Shown piece after piece: positions 21,577 through 32,090 of a stretch of DNA of 64,000 bases. The DNA is from Prochlorococcus sp. AG-347-I21 (GTDB lineage: Bacteria > Cyanobacteriota > Cyanobacteriia > PCC-6307 > Cyanobiaceae): contig QCBP01000008.1 of NCBI GenBank assembly GCA_003279055.1, forward strand, positions 18,318 to 82,317, read 5' to 3'. The notes beneath the pieces are model-generated. The model was not told the DNA's origin. It did no database searches and saw only the letters and a list, made by a program, of their open reading frames with translations. The position numbers were made by a program, and so were the translations under genes. The number at the start of each line of letters is the position of its first letter. The first letter of the stretch is position 1.

Positions 21577-22815
21577 ATGTCAGATAATTTAATATTGCCA
21601 TCATGGCTGTCAAGAGGAATAGAAGAATATTTCCCAATTAAGGGAACAGAACAAACCTTTTCGGATATAATTGACCATGCGAAAAAAAATAATAAAAAAT
21701 TAAGGGTTAAACTCGGGATCGATCCAACTGGAACAGATATTCATCTTGGGCACAGCATATTGTTTAAAAAACTTAGGGCATTCCAAGATAATGGACATAT
21801 TGCAGTTCTAATTATTGGGGATTTTACTGCTCAAATTGGAGACCCAACCGGAAAAAACAAAACAAGAGTTCAGTTATCTGAAAAACAAGTCAAGGATAAT
21901 GCAAAAACATATTTAACCCAACTAGGGATGGGAAAGCCAGCTAATGAATCTATTTTAGATTTTGATTCAAAAGATAGAATAGAAATTAGATATAACAGTG
22001 AATGGTTAAAAGGGTTAAATCTTAATTCGATAATTGAATTAATGGGGAGTGCAACAGTTAGTCAAATGCTAGCTAAGGAGGAATTTAATAAAAGGTACAC
22101 TTCGCAAGTTCCAATAGCGTTGCATGAATTCTTATATCCACTATTACAAGGTTACGATTCAGTAGTTGTTCAGTCAGATATCGAGCTTGGAGGTACAGAT
22201 CAGAAATTTAATATTGCAATAGGAAGAGATCTTCAAAGGCACTTTAAACAAGAGCCTCAATTTGGTGTTCTGCTGCCAATTTTGACAGGTTTAGATGGAA
22301 TTAAGAAGATGAGTAAATCTGAATTTAATACCGTCGGTTTGACTGAAGATCCTCTTTCAATGTATTCAAAATTAGAAAAAGTACCTGATAATATAATACC
22401 TACCTATTTTGAATTACTTACTAAATTAGATTTAAAATTCCTTGAAAACTCAAATCCTCGTGAATTACAAAGAAGAATGGCTTTAGAAGTTACTACTTTA
22501 TTCCATGGGGCTGAAGAAGCTTTAAAGGCGCAATCAAACTGCGAAAAATTATTCCTTGGACAAAAAGAAAAAGTTGGAGAAATTCCAGAGATTTCATTAA
22601 AAGAAGTAGTTTTTCCAGTAAAGTTTTTTTACTTGTTAAGTGCGCTAAAACTTTTCAAATCTAGCAGCGAATCCAAAAGATCTATTAAAGGCGGGGGTGT
22701 AAAAATTGATAGTCAGAAAGTAATAAATCCTGATTTAGTTTTTAATTCAAAAAATGATTTGGAAGGGAAAATTTTGCAAATTGGAAAAAAAATAATTAAG
22801 AGGTTTGAAAACTGA
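21577..22815 (+). CDS. tyrS: Tyrosyl-tRNA synthetase
   Basis: [21 protein letters not shown] (HIGH) and KKMSKSEFN (KMSKS). Confidence 0.96.
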   Translation: MSDNLILPSWLSRGIEEYFPIKGTEQTFSDIIDHAKKNNKKLRVKLGIDPTGTDIHLGHSILFKKLRAFQDNGHIAVLIIGDFTAQIGDPTGKNKTRVQLSEKQVKDNAKTYLTQLGMGKPANESILDFDSKDRIEIRYNSEWLKGLNLNSIIELMGSATVSQMLAKEEFNKRYTSQVPIALHEFLYPLLQGYDSVVVQSDIELGGTDQKFNIAIGRDLQRHFKQEPQFGVLLPILTGLDGIKKMSKSEFNTVGLTEDPLSMYSKLEKVPDNIIPTYFELLTKLDLKFLENSNPRELQRRMALEVTTLFHGAEEALKAQSNCEKLFLGQKEKVGEIPEISLKEVVFPVKFFYLLSALKLFKSSSESKRSIKGGGVKIDSQKVINPDLVFNSKNDLEGKILQIGKKIIKRFEN

Positions 22816-22818
22816 AAA

Positions 22819-23550
22819 TTGATGGATAAAAGATTTAATTCAGAAGATAAAATAATATTGGCCATTGATGGATTAGATGTAAGTCAAGCAAAATTACTTC
22901 TGGAAAAATGTCCCCATATTAAGTGGGTGAAAGTTGGTTTAGAGCTTTTTGTTAGGGAAGGTCCAAGAGTTATTGAAATATTAAAAGGTTTAAATAAAAA
23001 AATTTTTTTAGACTTAAAATTTCATGATATTCCCAATACCATGCGTGCAGCATGTTTCCAAGTTTCAAAATTAGGGGTTGATATAATTTCTATTCATGCT
23101 TCAGCAGGTCTAAAAGCCCTTAGGGATTCGAAGAAAGCATCTTTAGAAGGAGCTGCTTCAGTCAGTGTTAAACCTCCATTTGTTGTAGGAATAACTGTTT
23201 TAACAAGCTTTTCTCTTAAAGATTTTCAAACTGATCTTGATAGAAATAATTCAATTGAAGAAAATGTATTGAGACTTGCAAAATTATCTTTTGATGCTGG
23301 ATTAGATGGATGTGTTTGTTCCCCTTGGGAGGTAAAAATGTTGAGATCTATTTACAAGAATAATTTTGAACTTATTACACCAGGCATCAGATTAAATATT
23401 GAAAGTAAAGATGATCAAAATAGAATTATGACTCCCCATGAAGCTATTTGTAATGGCGCTTCTAAGTTAGTCATTGGTAGATCAATATCAAAAGCTATAG
23501 ATCCTAATAAAGCTCTAATAGAAATATTTAAATCTATTGATTCTGATTAA
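22819..23550 (+). CDS. pyrF: Orotidine-5'-phosphate decarboxylase
   Basis: [14 protein letters not shown] active-site motif, LVIGRSIS. Confidence 0.95.
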   Translation: MMDKRFNSEDKIILAIDGLDVSQAKLLLEKCPHIKWVKVGLELFVREGPRVIEILKGLNKKIFLDLKFHDIPNTMRAACFQVSKLGVDIISIHASAGLKALRDSKKASLEGAASVSVKPPFVVGITVLTSFSLKDFQTDLDRNNSIEENVLRLAKLSFDAGLDGCVCSPWEVKMLRSIYKNNFELITPGIRLNIESKDDQNRIMTPHEAICNGASKLVIGRSISKAIDPNKALIEIFKSIDSD

Positions 23551-24127
23551 TTTTGGATTCTTCTCCCTTAAGCAATCTTTTTATGTTTGTTCTATGTTTC
23601 CAGACTACTAATAATGCCACAATTAAACTTACAAAAAAATATGAGTGCATAAATTTACCTAGGTAAAAAAACATAAAAATAGGAAGTAAGATTGCAGCGG
23701 AAATACTGGATAAAGAAACAAATTTAGTTTTTATTAGGACTATTAAAAAAATACCAAAAGATGCGAGTCCAACTTTCCAAGAAAGAGCTAAAAACATACC
23801 TAATCCAGTTGCAACAGCTTTCCCTCCTTTACCTCTAAGCCATATTGGCCAAATATGTCCTGAGATAGCGGATATCCCTGCTATAACTTCTATTAATCCT
23901 TGATCTGTGTAATGTTGAGCAATTTTTACTGCGATAAGACCTTTCCCAACGTCAATGATAAATACAAAAAGTGCTGGCCATTTTCCAACATTTCTCAAGA
24001 CATTTGTGGCACCTGTAGATCCAGAACCTATAGTTCTTAGATCTATATTTTTGAGATATTTGCCAACTAAAAAACCTGTCGGAAGTGATCCTAAAAGATA
24101 ACTTGCAAAAATTATTAAGGTATTCAT
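23534..24127 (-). CDS. plsY: Glycerol-3-phosphate acyltransferase PlsY
   Basis: [38 protein letters not shown]. Confidence 0.94.
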   Translation of the reverse strand: MNTLIIFASYLLGSLPTGFLVGKYLKNIDLRTIGSGSTGATNVLRNVGKWPALFVFIIDVGKGLIAVKIAQHYTDQGLIEVIAGISAISGHIWPIWLRGKGGKAVATGLGMFLALSWKVGLASFGIFLIVLIKTKFVSLSSISAAILLPIFMFFYLGKFMHSYFFVSLIVALLVVWKHRTNIKRLLKGEESKINQNQ

Positions 24128-24132
24128 AAGGC

Positions 24133-25143
24133 TTAGTTTAGTTCAAGATCATCGTAAATTTCATTGTCTGAACCAGCAAAAGCAACCCATAATGGGAATT
24201 GAAGTATTGGAATTTCAACAGAGGTTTCTGCTGCATCAATTATAATAAACGGCAATTCTTCATTCGCTTCTAATCTATCAGCTCTCTCGATTACACCTTC
24301 AGGCCTTTCAAAAAGAACAATCCCACTATTTGGTCCAAAGTCATCCCTTGTGAGACCAAGTGAATCTTGAAGAATTCTTCTCCATTCACCTAATCGTTCA
24401 GGCTGCGAAGCTAAAATAAGGGTCTGAAACTGATCTCCATATAATTCGCCAAGAATAGATATTAAACCAGCTGATAACAAGGCATTTTTTTGTCGAGAAC
24501 CTCTACTTTCAAGAGAACCTCTTCCTCCCATGTTAAAGAACCAATCATCCATAATTTCTATATCTGATGAATCAAGACTCCGTCTTAATTTCCAAGGTTC
24601 TGCATAAAAGTCCGGTTGTTCTGTAAAACTTGAAAAGCAACTTTTTATAATCTTTTCATCTGGCTTGAATGTTTCAGAGAGAGCGGGAACATTAACTATA
24701 TTATTTGTGCTATTGCTTTGCTTTTTCTCATCAAGGGGAGAGGGCTTTACGATTATAGGTTGAGAAACCAATTCAAGTTTCTCTACGTTTTGTGAAAGAT
24801 TCTGTAAAGCTCCAGTTAAGTACTCTTGAAAGCCTTTAACTCTTTTAGCAATATTATCTGACTGTCCTTTAAAATTTGACTCAATATCTTTTTCTATTTC
24901 ATTTTTTTTTGTTTCTAACTCTTTTATTTCTTTAACTAAATAGTCTTTTTTTGAAATAAGATCTCTAAAAATTTCATTAGAAATTTCATCAAAAGATTTA
25001 GTTGATTTGTCGTTTTTTGGTGTAATTTTTTTATTTTGGGGGGTATTTTTCTTGCTAATTTGTTTGGTTTTATCAACTGAAATTGACTTGTCTATTATTA
25101 ATTCCTTTTCAGGATTATTGTCGGAAATTTCTGTATTGGTCAT
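24133..25143 (-). CDS. DUF3086-type cyanobacterial protein
   Basis: Coiled-coil N-terminus and [74 protein letters not shown]. Confidence 0.7.
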   Translation of the reverse strand: MTNTEISDNNPEKELIIDKSISVDKTKQISKKNTPQNKKITPKNDKSTKSFDEISNEIFRDLISKKDYLVKEIKELETKKNEIEKDIESNFKGQSDNIAKRVKGFQEYLTGALQNLSQNVEKLELVSQPIIVKPSPLDEKKQSNSTNNIVNVPALSETFKPDEKIIKSCFSSFTEQPDFYAEPWKLRRSLDSSDIEIMDDWFFNMGGRGSLESRGSRQKNALLSAGLISILGELYGDQFQTLILASQPERLGEWRRILQDSLGLTRDDFGPNSGIVLFERPEGVIERADRLEANEELPFIIIDAAETSVEIPILQFPLWVAFAGSDNEIYDDLELN

Positions 25144-25178
25144 TGAAATAATTTTGATGATTAAGCAAAGTCTGAATT

Positions 25179-25595
25179 TTAAGAATTTTTAATTTCTAGG
25201 GAGTCAACTTTTTTTATGAGCTCATCTTTCAATTGCTTTGGATTAAATAAAATTGGTAATAAATGAGGACTCGACTTTTCTCTAAAATAAAAAATACCTG
25301 GGATTATAGGGAAAAAGAATTTCCATGAAATCCAGTTCTTAAAAGGAAAAGTTCTAATCTCTTTCCCTAATTGTAAAACGATAAAATCATCATTTGTTAT
25401 TTTTATTCTTAAGGTGAATGACTGAAGTAATAAAAAAAAGCTAAAAGAAGCAAAAATTATTGTTGGCAAAGAACCAATATTCAAAAACAAAAGCATAAAA
25501 CTTAAAAATATTAGAATGATTGGCAACTGAAATGAAGGAGCAATTATTACTGGTTCCTCTTTTTTTGATTTAGTATTAAACATAGAATTATCCAA
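25179..25595 (-). CDS. DUF3119-type membrane protein
   Basis: Two N-terminal TM segments, FPFKNWISWKFFFPIIPGIFYFREKSSPHLLPILFNPKQL. Confidence 0.6.
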   Translation of the reverse strand: MDNSMFNTKSKKEEPVIIAPSFQLPIILIFLSFMLLFLNIGSLPTIIFASFSFFLLLQSFTLRIKITNDDFIVLQLGKEIRTFPFKNWISWKFFFPIIPGIFYFREKSSPHLLPILFNPKQLKDELIKKVDSLEIKNS

Positions 25596-26343
25596 ATAAA
25601 ATTTGCGTTAGTAATACATCCATTAAAGATACAATAACGAGAGTCATTACAACTGCACCTGTTGTACTTGTTCCAACTTCTTTTGGACCTCCTTTAGTTG
25701 TGAGTCCATATCCACAAGCAATGATTGAAATAAGTAATCCGAACACTACAGATTTTATTAACATTGAAGTTAAGTCTGTACTGGTTAAACTCACATTACC
25801 TGATCTTACAGATGTCCAAAAAACTATTGGAGGAACTTTATAAAAAATTGTGCTCCAAATTTGTCCGCTCCACAAAGCTACAGATAAAAACAAAAGACAC
25901 TGTATTGGAGACATTATTACCATCGATAGTAACCTTGGGACTACCAAATATTGGACTGGTTCGGTTCTTAACATAGTTATTGCTTCAATTTGTTCTGTGA
26001 CTTTCATAGTGCCCAGTTGAGCAGCATAGGCCGTGGCAACTTTTCCAGTCATTAAAGTAGCAGTTAGAAGAGGAGCCATTTCTCTCGCCATGCCTACAGC
26101 TAATAAACCTCCAATTTCACTTGAAACCCCCATACTTGTAAGTTGTGATGCAACTTGAATATTAAAAACTGTACCTGCGGCAATTCCTGTAATTAGTACA
26201 ATTAATAAACTGCCAGGACCTGACTCCATAAGTTGGTCAAAGAGATCATTTTTGGAAATTTTACCCTTAAAGATAAAATTAATTGCTTGTCCGCCAATGA
26301 TTAGACTGCTTAGAAGTCTTTTAAAAAAATTTAGGTAATACAT
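25588..26343 (-). CDS. MlaE/YrbE-family ABC transporter permease
   Basis: LITGIAAGTVFNIQVASQL, GLLAVGMAREMAPLLTATLMTGKVATAYAAQLGTMKVTEQIEA. Confidence 0.9.
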   Translation of the reverse strand: MYYLNFFKRLLSSLIIGGQAINFIFKGKISKNDLFDQLMESGPGSLLIVLITGIAAGTVFNIQVASQLTSMGVSSEIGGLLAVGMAREMAPLLTATLMTGKVATAYAAQLGTMKVTEQIEAITMLRTEPVQYLVVPRLLSMVIMSPIQCLLFLSVALWSGQIWSTIFYKVPPIVFWTSVRSGNVSLTSTDLTSMLIKSVVFGLLISIIACGYGLTTKGGPKEVGTSTTGAVVMTLVIVSLMDVLLTQILFG

Positions 26344-26352
26344 ATCTTTATA

Positions 26353-27750
26353 TTAGTTTGTAATTAATTTTCGATCCCATTTTCTCATGATTAAAAGACC
26401 AATTATTACCAGTATTGAAGGTATAAAACCAATACATAATCTAATAGTTAATTGTGCTGAGTAGCATTGTTCAATAATATTTAGACCATCTTTATCAACA
26501 AAGCATGATTGATAGCCTGATAAATATAATAAAAATCCTAATAATTGAACACTAAACGCGATACCAATCTTCTGAATAAGTACCATCCAAGCAGTATATA
26601 ATCCTGCCGGTTTCTCTGGGTCTTCGTCTATTGCATCAGGAAGTAGTGACCAAGGGATAAGAAAAGCGGTTGAAGCTCCAATTCCAATAAGACAGATTAT
26701 GAAAATTAAAAGAATGAAGAGAAATATGTTGCCGGCATTTTGGAATAAACTATCTCCAACTCCTGAAATTTTTGATAATGAAGGTAAAAATAAAGCTGCA
26801 GTACATGAAATAATCCACATAATTGCTCCATAGTTTAAAGCTGAAATCCTGTTCAATTTATTTGATACTCTGGTCCATATTTGTAAACCCACTAAAGCGC
26901 TAATTTGGAAAGGTATCGGGATCCACTTAGCGATATATGTTGGTACATTAAGTACATCCTCTACATAGATTAGGGCTACTGTTTGCATCAATTGTAAGGC
27001 GCACCAGAGAAGAATATAAAGCGTAATAACTTTTAGAAATTTTTTATTTCTGAAGATCCTTTTAAATTGAAGTGTTATGGCTTCAACTTTTCCTGAAGGC
27101 CTTCTTGCTTTTTTAGCGAATGGAGCTAATCCCCAGCAAGAAATTAATGTTGCAGCAACTGCTATACATCCGCTTATTTTACCCATTAAAAAATATTCAT
27201 TATTTGCTGATCCTTCAGAACCTAATACAACTCCAGCAATTATTAAACCAGTTAATCCTGCAATTATTGACCCAGTAAATCTAGATGCGTTTAATCTTGT
27301 TCTTATTGCTGTTTTTTCAGAAATTTCAGTAGATAGTGCTGCAAAAGGAAGATTAATACTTGTATAAGCAGTCATTACGATTATAGAAATTATCGCATAG
27401 TAAATAGTCTTGGTTAGCACGGAGCCAGTAGGTGTCCACCATATCGCAGCTAAAGAGAAACCAAGCGGAACAGATGCTATTACCATCCAAGGGATTCTAG
27501 GCCCCCATCTTGATTTAGTACGATCACTTAACCATCCAATTAACGGATCATTTACTGCATCCCATATCTTTATTAACATTAATAATGAACCTGCAATTAT
27601 TACTGGTAAACCAGCAGAAATAAAGAATTTGAACAGAAAAAAACCAAATTGCGTCGCGACTAAACCTGTGCCTGCATCTCCTAGCCCGTAAGAGAACATT
27701 AATCTTGTTGTTGATCTAGTAATATTTTTTTTCGAGTGTGAATTTTCCAA
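26353..27750 (-). CDS. MFS/GPH-family sugar:cation symporter-like transporter
   Basis: About 12 hydrophobic segments; KIWDAVNDPLIGWLSDRTKSRWGPRIPWM is a GPH (MelB-like) signature. Confidence 0.82.
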   Translation of the reverse strand: MENSHSKKNITRSTTRLMFSYGLGDAGTGLVATQFGFFLFKFFISAGLPVIIAGSLLMLIKIWDAVNDPLIGWLSDRTKSRWGPRIPWMVIASVPLGFSLAAIWWTPTGSVLTKTIYYAIISIIVMTAYTSINLPFAALSTEISEKTAIRTRLNASRFTGSIIAGLTGLIIAGVVLGSEGSANNEYFLMGKISGCIAVAATLISCWGLAPFAKKARRPSGKVEAITLQFKRIFRNKKFLKVITLYILLWCALQLMQTVALIYVEDVLNVPTYIAKWIPIPFQISALVGLQIWTRVSNKLNRISALNYGAIMWIISCTAALFLPSLSKISGVGDSLFQNAGNIFLFILLIFIICLIGIGASTAFLIPWSLLPDAIDEDPEKPAGLYTAWMVLIQKIGIAFSVQLLGFLLYLSGYQSCFVDKDGLNIIEQCYSAQLTIRLCIGFIPSILVIIGLLIMRKWDRKLITN

Positions 27751-27811
27751 TCTTTTTGTTTTGTTGATTGTTTGATAATGTATTATTGCAATGGTAATTC
27801 TATTACTTGAT

Positions 27812-27882
27812 GCGGGCGTGGTTTAGTGGTAAAACCTCAGCCTTCCAAGCTGAAGATGCGGGTTCGATTCCCGCCGCCCGCT
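27812..27882 (+). tRNA. tRNA-Gly(TCC)
   Basis: gcgggcg...cgcccgc acceptor stem, anticodon loop cttccaa flanked by tcagc/gctga, ggttcgattcc T-arm; 71 nt, no encoded CCA. Confidence 0.96.
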
Positions 27883-29919
27883 TTAGAGTAAATTATTTTT
27901 TGCTCCAAATACTTCTTCTGAAATAATTAATAAAGAGCTTCTACTCTTTATTGAAACAAATTTTTCATTGATAGTTAAGGGTTCAAAAATCTCAGACATG
28001 CTAGTGTCAATAACTTTTAACCAATTATATTTACATTTCGGTAAGGGGAAATCGATATTTTTTGAATATGCATTTAAACCTATCCAGACCAACGGATTAG
28101 GAATGCCTTTGTTAATGCTAAAAGCAACTGTGTGAGACCAACTACTCCAATCGGGATTATCTAACTTTGTTCCATGCCAATGATATGTTGGAATATTTTC
28201 ATTTGTTTGATTATTAGGGGAGAATGATGGATTGAAAATGTTTATTAGTTTTTTTCGGATTTTTATAACGTATTTAAAATATTCTAATAATTCCAAATCT
28301 TGTTGACTATATTCCCAATTCATCCAGCCCAATAAATTATCTTGGCACCAAGAATTATTGTTACCGCCTTGTGATCTTCCTATCTCATCACCCATAAGAA
28401 TCATTGGAACACCTCTAGAGATAAGTAAACTAAGAATAAGATTTTTTTGTTGTCTTTTTCTTAAATCATTAATTAATAAGTTTGTAGTTGGGCCCTCTAT
28501 ACCATGATTCCAAGAATTGTTATGGTTATCACCATCTCTGTTTTGCTCTCTGTTGGCAAAATTATATTTTCTATTGAAAGTTACTAAATCTTTTAGAGTA
28601 AATCCATCATGTGAAGTAATAAAGTTTATTGATTTTGGGAAAATAGTATCTTCTTTATAAATTGATGGAGTACCTTTGATTTTATCGCTCATATTCCAGG
28701 CTGTATCTTTATCCCCCTTCCAAAATCTTCGTAAATCATCTCTAAAATGACCATTCCAAGTGAAAGTATTTTTAGATGGGAAATCACCTAATTTATATAA
28801 ACCACCACAATCCCATGGCTCACTTATAAACTTTATATCAACAAGTTCTGGTTCACATTCTATATCTTCGAAAATTGGAGGATTATCGAGTGGCGAGAGA
28901 TTTTCTCCTCTTGATAAGGCAATACCTAAATCAAATCTAAAACCATCTACTCCAAATTCACTCGCCCAACACTTTAATGATTCAATTATTAGTTTTCTAA
29001 CTAACCCTCTGTTTGCTGCAATAGTATTACCACAACCTGATACATCCTGATAATTTTTATCTTTCCCAATAAAGTAATAAAGGTTTTCATCTATACCTTT
29101 CCAACATATCGCAGGTCCTTTGTAATCTCCTTCAGAAGTGTGATTGTATACGACATCTAAAATAACTTCAATGTCTGCCTTATGACATTCCTCTACTAAT
29201 TCTCTAAATTCCTCTCTATTTTTTTCAGCTGATTCATTCGAAAGGTATTCAAAATGCGGGGTAAACCAATTAATTGGACTATAACCCCAAAAATTTTCTA
29301 AACCATTTGGTGCATCAGTTGGATCAAAACAAAAAATTGGAAGTAATTCGATAGAGGTAATTCCCAGTTCTTTGAGATATGGAATTTTTTTTAAAAATTT
29401 CTTGAAACAACTTTCGGTTTTATCAGTTGATTCAGTGAAGGATTTGATATGGACTTCATAAATAATTGTTTCTTCCCAAGAATGTTTCGGTCTAGGAAAA
29501 TCCTTGAAATTAAATAATTTTCTATCGCAAACAACGCTTTTAAGACAAGAATGAGTATTTTCTTGCTTTTTTAATGCATTTTCTCTTTTATAACTTTCCC
29601 ACCCAGTTATACCCCTTGCACATGGATCGAGTAATACTTTTTTTTCATAGTTATTATTGATCCCATTATTTTTTTGTTTTACTCTAAAAGCATAAATACA
29701 ACCTTCATTTAGATTTTTTACCTCTGCATGCCAGTAGGGACCTGTATTATGTTGATTCTGATCTAGTTTCAATATACTTTTTGGGTAAATAGAGCCCTCT
29801 TTCTCAAACAATAAGATTTCTACATATTCTGCATTTGTGGCTACTATGGAAAAATTAACCCCCTGTGAAGTTAGAGAACTTCCTAAGGGAAATGGTTTAC
29901 CTTTATTGATATGAGTCAC
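27883..29919 (-). CDS. glgX: Glycogen debranching enzyme, isoamylase-type GH13
   Basis: N-terminal CBM48 (GKPFPLGSSLTSQGVNFSIVATNAEYVEILLF), VILDVVYNHTSEGD, GVDGFRFDLGIAL, FITSHDGFTLKDLV. Confidence 0.92.
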   Translation of the reverse strand: MTHINKGKPFPLGSSLTSQGVNFSIVATNAEYVEILLFEKEGSIYPKSILKLDQNQHNTGPYWHAEVKNLNEGCIYAFRVKQKNNGINNNYEKKVLLDPCARGITGWESYKRENALKKQENTHSCLKSVVCDRKLFNFKDFPRPKHSWEETIIYEVHIKSFTESTDKTESCFKKFLKKIPYLKELGITSIELLPIFCFDPTDAPNGLENFWGYSPINWFTPHFEYLSNESAEKNREEFRELVEECHKADIEVILDVVYNHTSEGDYKGPAICWKGIDENLYYFIGKDKNYQDVSGCGNTIAANRGLVRKLIIESLKCWASEFGVDGFRFDLGIALSRGENLSPLDNPPIFEDIECEPELVDIKFISEPWDCGGLYKLGDFPSKNTFTWNGHFRDDLRRFWKGDKDTAWNMSDKIKGTPSIYKEDTIFPKSINFITSHDGFTLKDLVTFNRKYNFANREQNRDGDNHNNSWNHGIEGPTTNLLINDLRKRQQKNLILSLLISRGVPMILMGDEIGRSQGGNNNSWCQDNLLGWMNWEYSQQDLELLEYFKYVIKIRKKLINIFNPSFSPNNQTNENIPTYHWHGTKLDNPDWSSWSHTVAFSINKGIPNPLVWIGLNAYSKNIDFPLPKCKYNWLKVIDTSMSEIFEPLTINEKFVSIKSRSSLLIISEEVFGAKNNLL

Positions 29920-30300
29920 TTTCTCTTTATCATTGATTAATTAAATATTGAGATAATTTATTCAAATTACTGATATTAGAATAATAGTTACAAAATTAAG
30001 AAAAAAACGAAAATTTAAGGTTTCACTAATCAACTTTATTAGACTTTGAGATTATTAATTCCCATATTAATTACAATTTATCTATCCATTTTCTTAATGC
30101 ATAAAAAGATTTAGAGAGAAAGCTTAATTGTGAAAAACCAGATTTTTCTTGATTTCAAAATACAAATTATGCTTTTTCATGTGATGAGAAGAAAATATAT
30201 CTGAAAATTAATAAAACATAATAAATGGATCAAATTCTTAACTTTATTTATCTTTGACATTTTTTCTCTTATAAATTAAGTCAGATTTTTTTAGGATAAA

Positions 30301-30468
30301 TCAAGTGCTACCAATGGTTTTAGCTGTTTTATAGTTAGAGGGGCTAATTTTTACATAAGAAAAATATGAGGCTATAAAAATAAACAATGGAGCTAAAATT
30401 GTCCCTAAGATTTGTATAAAGCTTTGCGCCGCCGGCATTTTCGGTTGCCGTATTTGTATTTGCTCCAT
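30301..30468 (-). CDS. Putative small membrane protein (55 aa), not in ORF track
   Basis: Manual translation: MEQIQIRQPKMPAAQSFIQILGTILAPLFIFIASYFSYVKISPSNYKTAKTIGST*; one hydrophobic segment; divergent from HU gene. Confidence 0.5.
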   Translation of the reverse strand: MEQIQIRQPKMPAAQSFIQILGTILAPLFIFIASYFSYVKISPSNYKTAKTIGST

Positions 30469-30542
30469 ATGATATGCAAGTTCGAGGTTTTTAGGCTTGC
30501 TTAAAACACTTGTCTTTAAATCTCTGCTTTATAAACAATTCA

Positions 30543-30818
30543 ATGAACAAAGCTGATTTAGTAAACCTTGTTGCTGCTCGTACAGAGCTCACAAAAACTG
30601 ATGTTTCTTTAGTTGTTGATGCAGCTATTGAAACTATTGTTGACTCAGTAGTGGAAGGCAAAAAAGTCTCCTTACTAGGATTTGGTTCTTTCGAGCCAAG
30701 AGATCGTTCTGCAAGACAGGGATTAAACCCTAAGACAGGCGAAAAAATAGCAATACCTGCTAAAAGAGTTCCAACATTTTCTGCAGGTAAACTTTTTAAG
30801 GATAGAGTTCAAGGGTAA
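30543..30818 (+). CDS. DNA-binding protein HU
   Basis: MNKADLVNLVAARTELTKTDV...GFGSFEPRDRSARQGLNPKTGEKIAIPAKRVPTFSAGKLFKD; start set at 30543 rather than 30510. Confidence 0.95.
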   Translation: MNKADLVNLVAARTELTKTDVSLVVDAAIETIVDSVVEGKKVSLLGFGSFEPRDRSARQGLNPKTGEKIAIPAKRVPTFSAGKLFKDRVQG

Positions 30819-30849
30819 TCTTTTTAATCTATTTCTTCTTTTAATGCCA

Positions 30850-30878
30850 AGATGCTCTTTTAGAGCATCTTTTTTTTT
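30850..30878 (+). terminator. Rho-independent terminator after HU gene
   Basis: agatgctc-ttttag-gagcatct-type hairpin followed by a T tract. Confidence 0.88.
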
Positions 30879-30954
30879 AATTTCAATAAAATGAAAATAG
30901 CTAAATGACCCAAACTATTAACAAGGCATCTCACATTTTGAATTTTAAGAAGTA

Positions 30955-31266
30955 ATGAAATATCTAACTTTGTTATTACTAAAGTTTTTGTTGTTATCTA
31001 ATTTTGTGATGTCAGAAACAATACCAACAAAATCCAAGATTTTAAAGGACGCAAGTTATTGTATTAAAGATTCTCAAGACCAAGTGTGTAAAGAGTTAAT
31101 TTCTGAAATAGAAAAACTTCAATTACTTGTATTTGACCAATATAGATTCAAATGTCAATCAAGTTTATTGGGGTTGCAGTCGGCAATTATAGAAGCTTAT
31201 TTTTTAAAAAATATCTCAAATGAGAGCATTTCATTTACTATCCCATATGTGATTAAAAATTGTTAA
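30955..31266 (+). CDS. Hypothetical secreted small protein
   Basis: ORF with N-terminal hydrophobic signal-like segment; four Cys in the mature part. Confidence 0.55.
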   Translation: MKYLTLLLLKFLLLSNFVMSETIPTKSKILKDASYCIKDSQDQVCKELISEIEKLQLLVFDQYRFKCQSSLLGLQSAIIEAYFLKNISNESISFTIPYVIKNC

Positions 31267-31320
31267 TTATTAAAAAATTTTATTTTTTTGGAATATTATA
31301 AATTTGGATTTTAAGTATTA

Positions 31321-31566
31321 ATGGTAAAAGGTTTCTCTAATAATGAAGTTAAAAATGATGCTGAAATAAAAGAATCAAAAAAAGAAAAAAAAGGCTTAGC
31401 AGCTTTTCTTAAAGGCAAAAAATTTACTTACACTTTGCCAGGAAAAAAACAAATAAATATTTTTGGATCAATAGTATTAGGATTAAATTTGATTTTAATA
31501 TTGCTAGTCATCCTTTATTTAAAGAATCAAGAATTCCGTGACTTTGTTTTTAATCTTGGTCGTTAA
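31321..31566 (+). CDS. Hypothetical single-TM protein
   Basis: Charged N-terminus then FGSIVLGLNLILILLVILYL TM segment; ATG start. Confidence 0.55.
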   Translation: MVKGFSNNEVKNDAEIKESKKEKKGLAAFLKGKKFTYTLPGKKQINIFGSIVLGLNLILILLVILYLKNQEFRDFVFNLGR

Positions 31567-31623
31567 ATATTTTTAGATCGAAAAAATTTTTTAAATGATA
31601 TATTTAAATTTTAGAAAAATTTT

Positions 31624-31881
31624 ATGAAGGTAGTAAATTTAGTTTTCCAAGTATTTTTCTTGTTAGTAATACTTCTATTTTTAATATATTTCCTCACAGG
31701 TTATGATTCTGCTTTTGAGGCAGATCAAAATTGTCATTCATATCTTTCAAGTTACGATAACATATCTGGGAAATATGGTTGTGATCATGATACTGAGACA
31801 CATCAGTGGATACTGTACGAGTCAAATGACAAAAAAGAACCAGCTAAAATTATTAAAAAATTTAGGTACAAATTTTTATAA
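31624..31881 (+). CDS. Hypothetical single-TM protein with Cys pair
   Basis: MKVVNLVFQVFFLLVILLFLIYFLTGYD...CHSYLSSYDNISGKYGCDHDTETHQWILYE. Confidence 0.6.
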   Translation: MKVVNLVFQVFFLLVILLFLIYFLTGYDSAFEADQNCHSYLSSYDNISGKYGCDHDTETHQWILYESNDKKEPAKIIKKFRYKFL

Positions 31882-32088
31882 CTCAAATTTTTTATAAAAA
31901 AACTTTGCACCTATTATTGATATCATCGCTGTAATTGTGAAAGTAAGATACTGATATATGCTTCCCTCTAAGTAAATTTTATTTTTGTAAAGAGGATAAT
32001 CAATAAAAGAGCCTAATGTTCCCCAAATTATTACCCATACAGATATGTATAGGATGGCTTTTATTGGATTAGATTTTTTTTCTTCCAT
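31876..32088 (-). CDS. Hypothetical two-TM protein
   Basis: MEEKKSNPIKAILYISVWVIIWGTLGSFIDYPLYK...LTFTITAMISIIGAKFF; immediately downstream of the HLIP gene. Confidence 0.6.
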   Translation of the reverse strand: MEEKKSNPIKAILYISVWVIIWGTLGSFIDYPLYKNKIYLEGSIYQYLTFTITAMISIIGAKFFYKKFEL

Positions 32089-32090
32089 TT

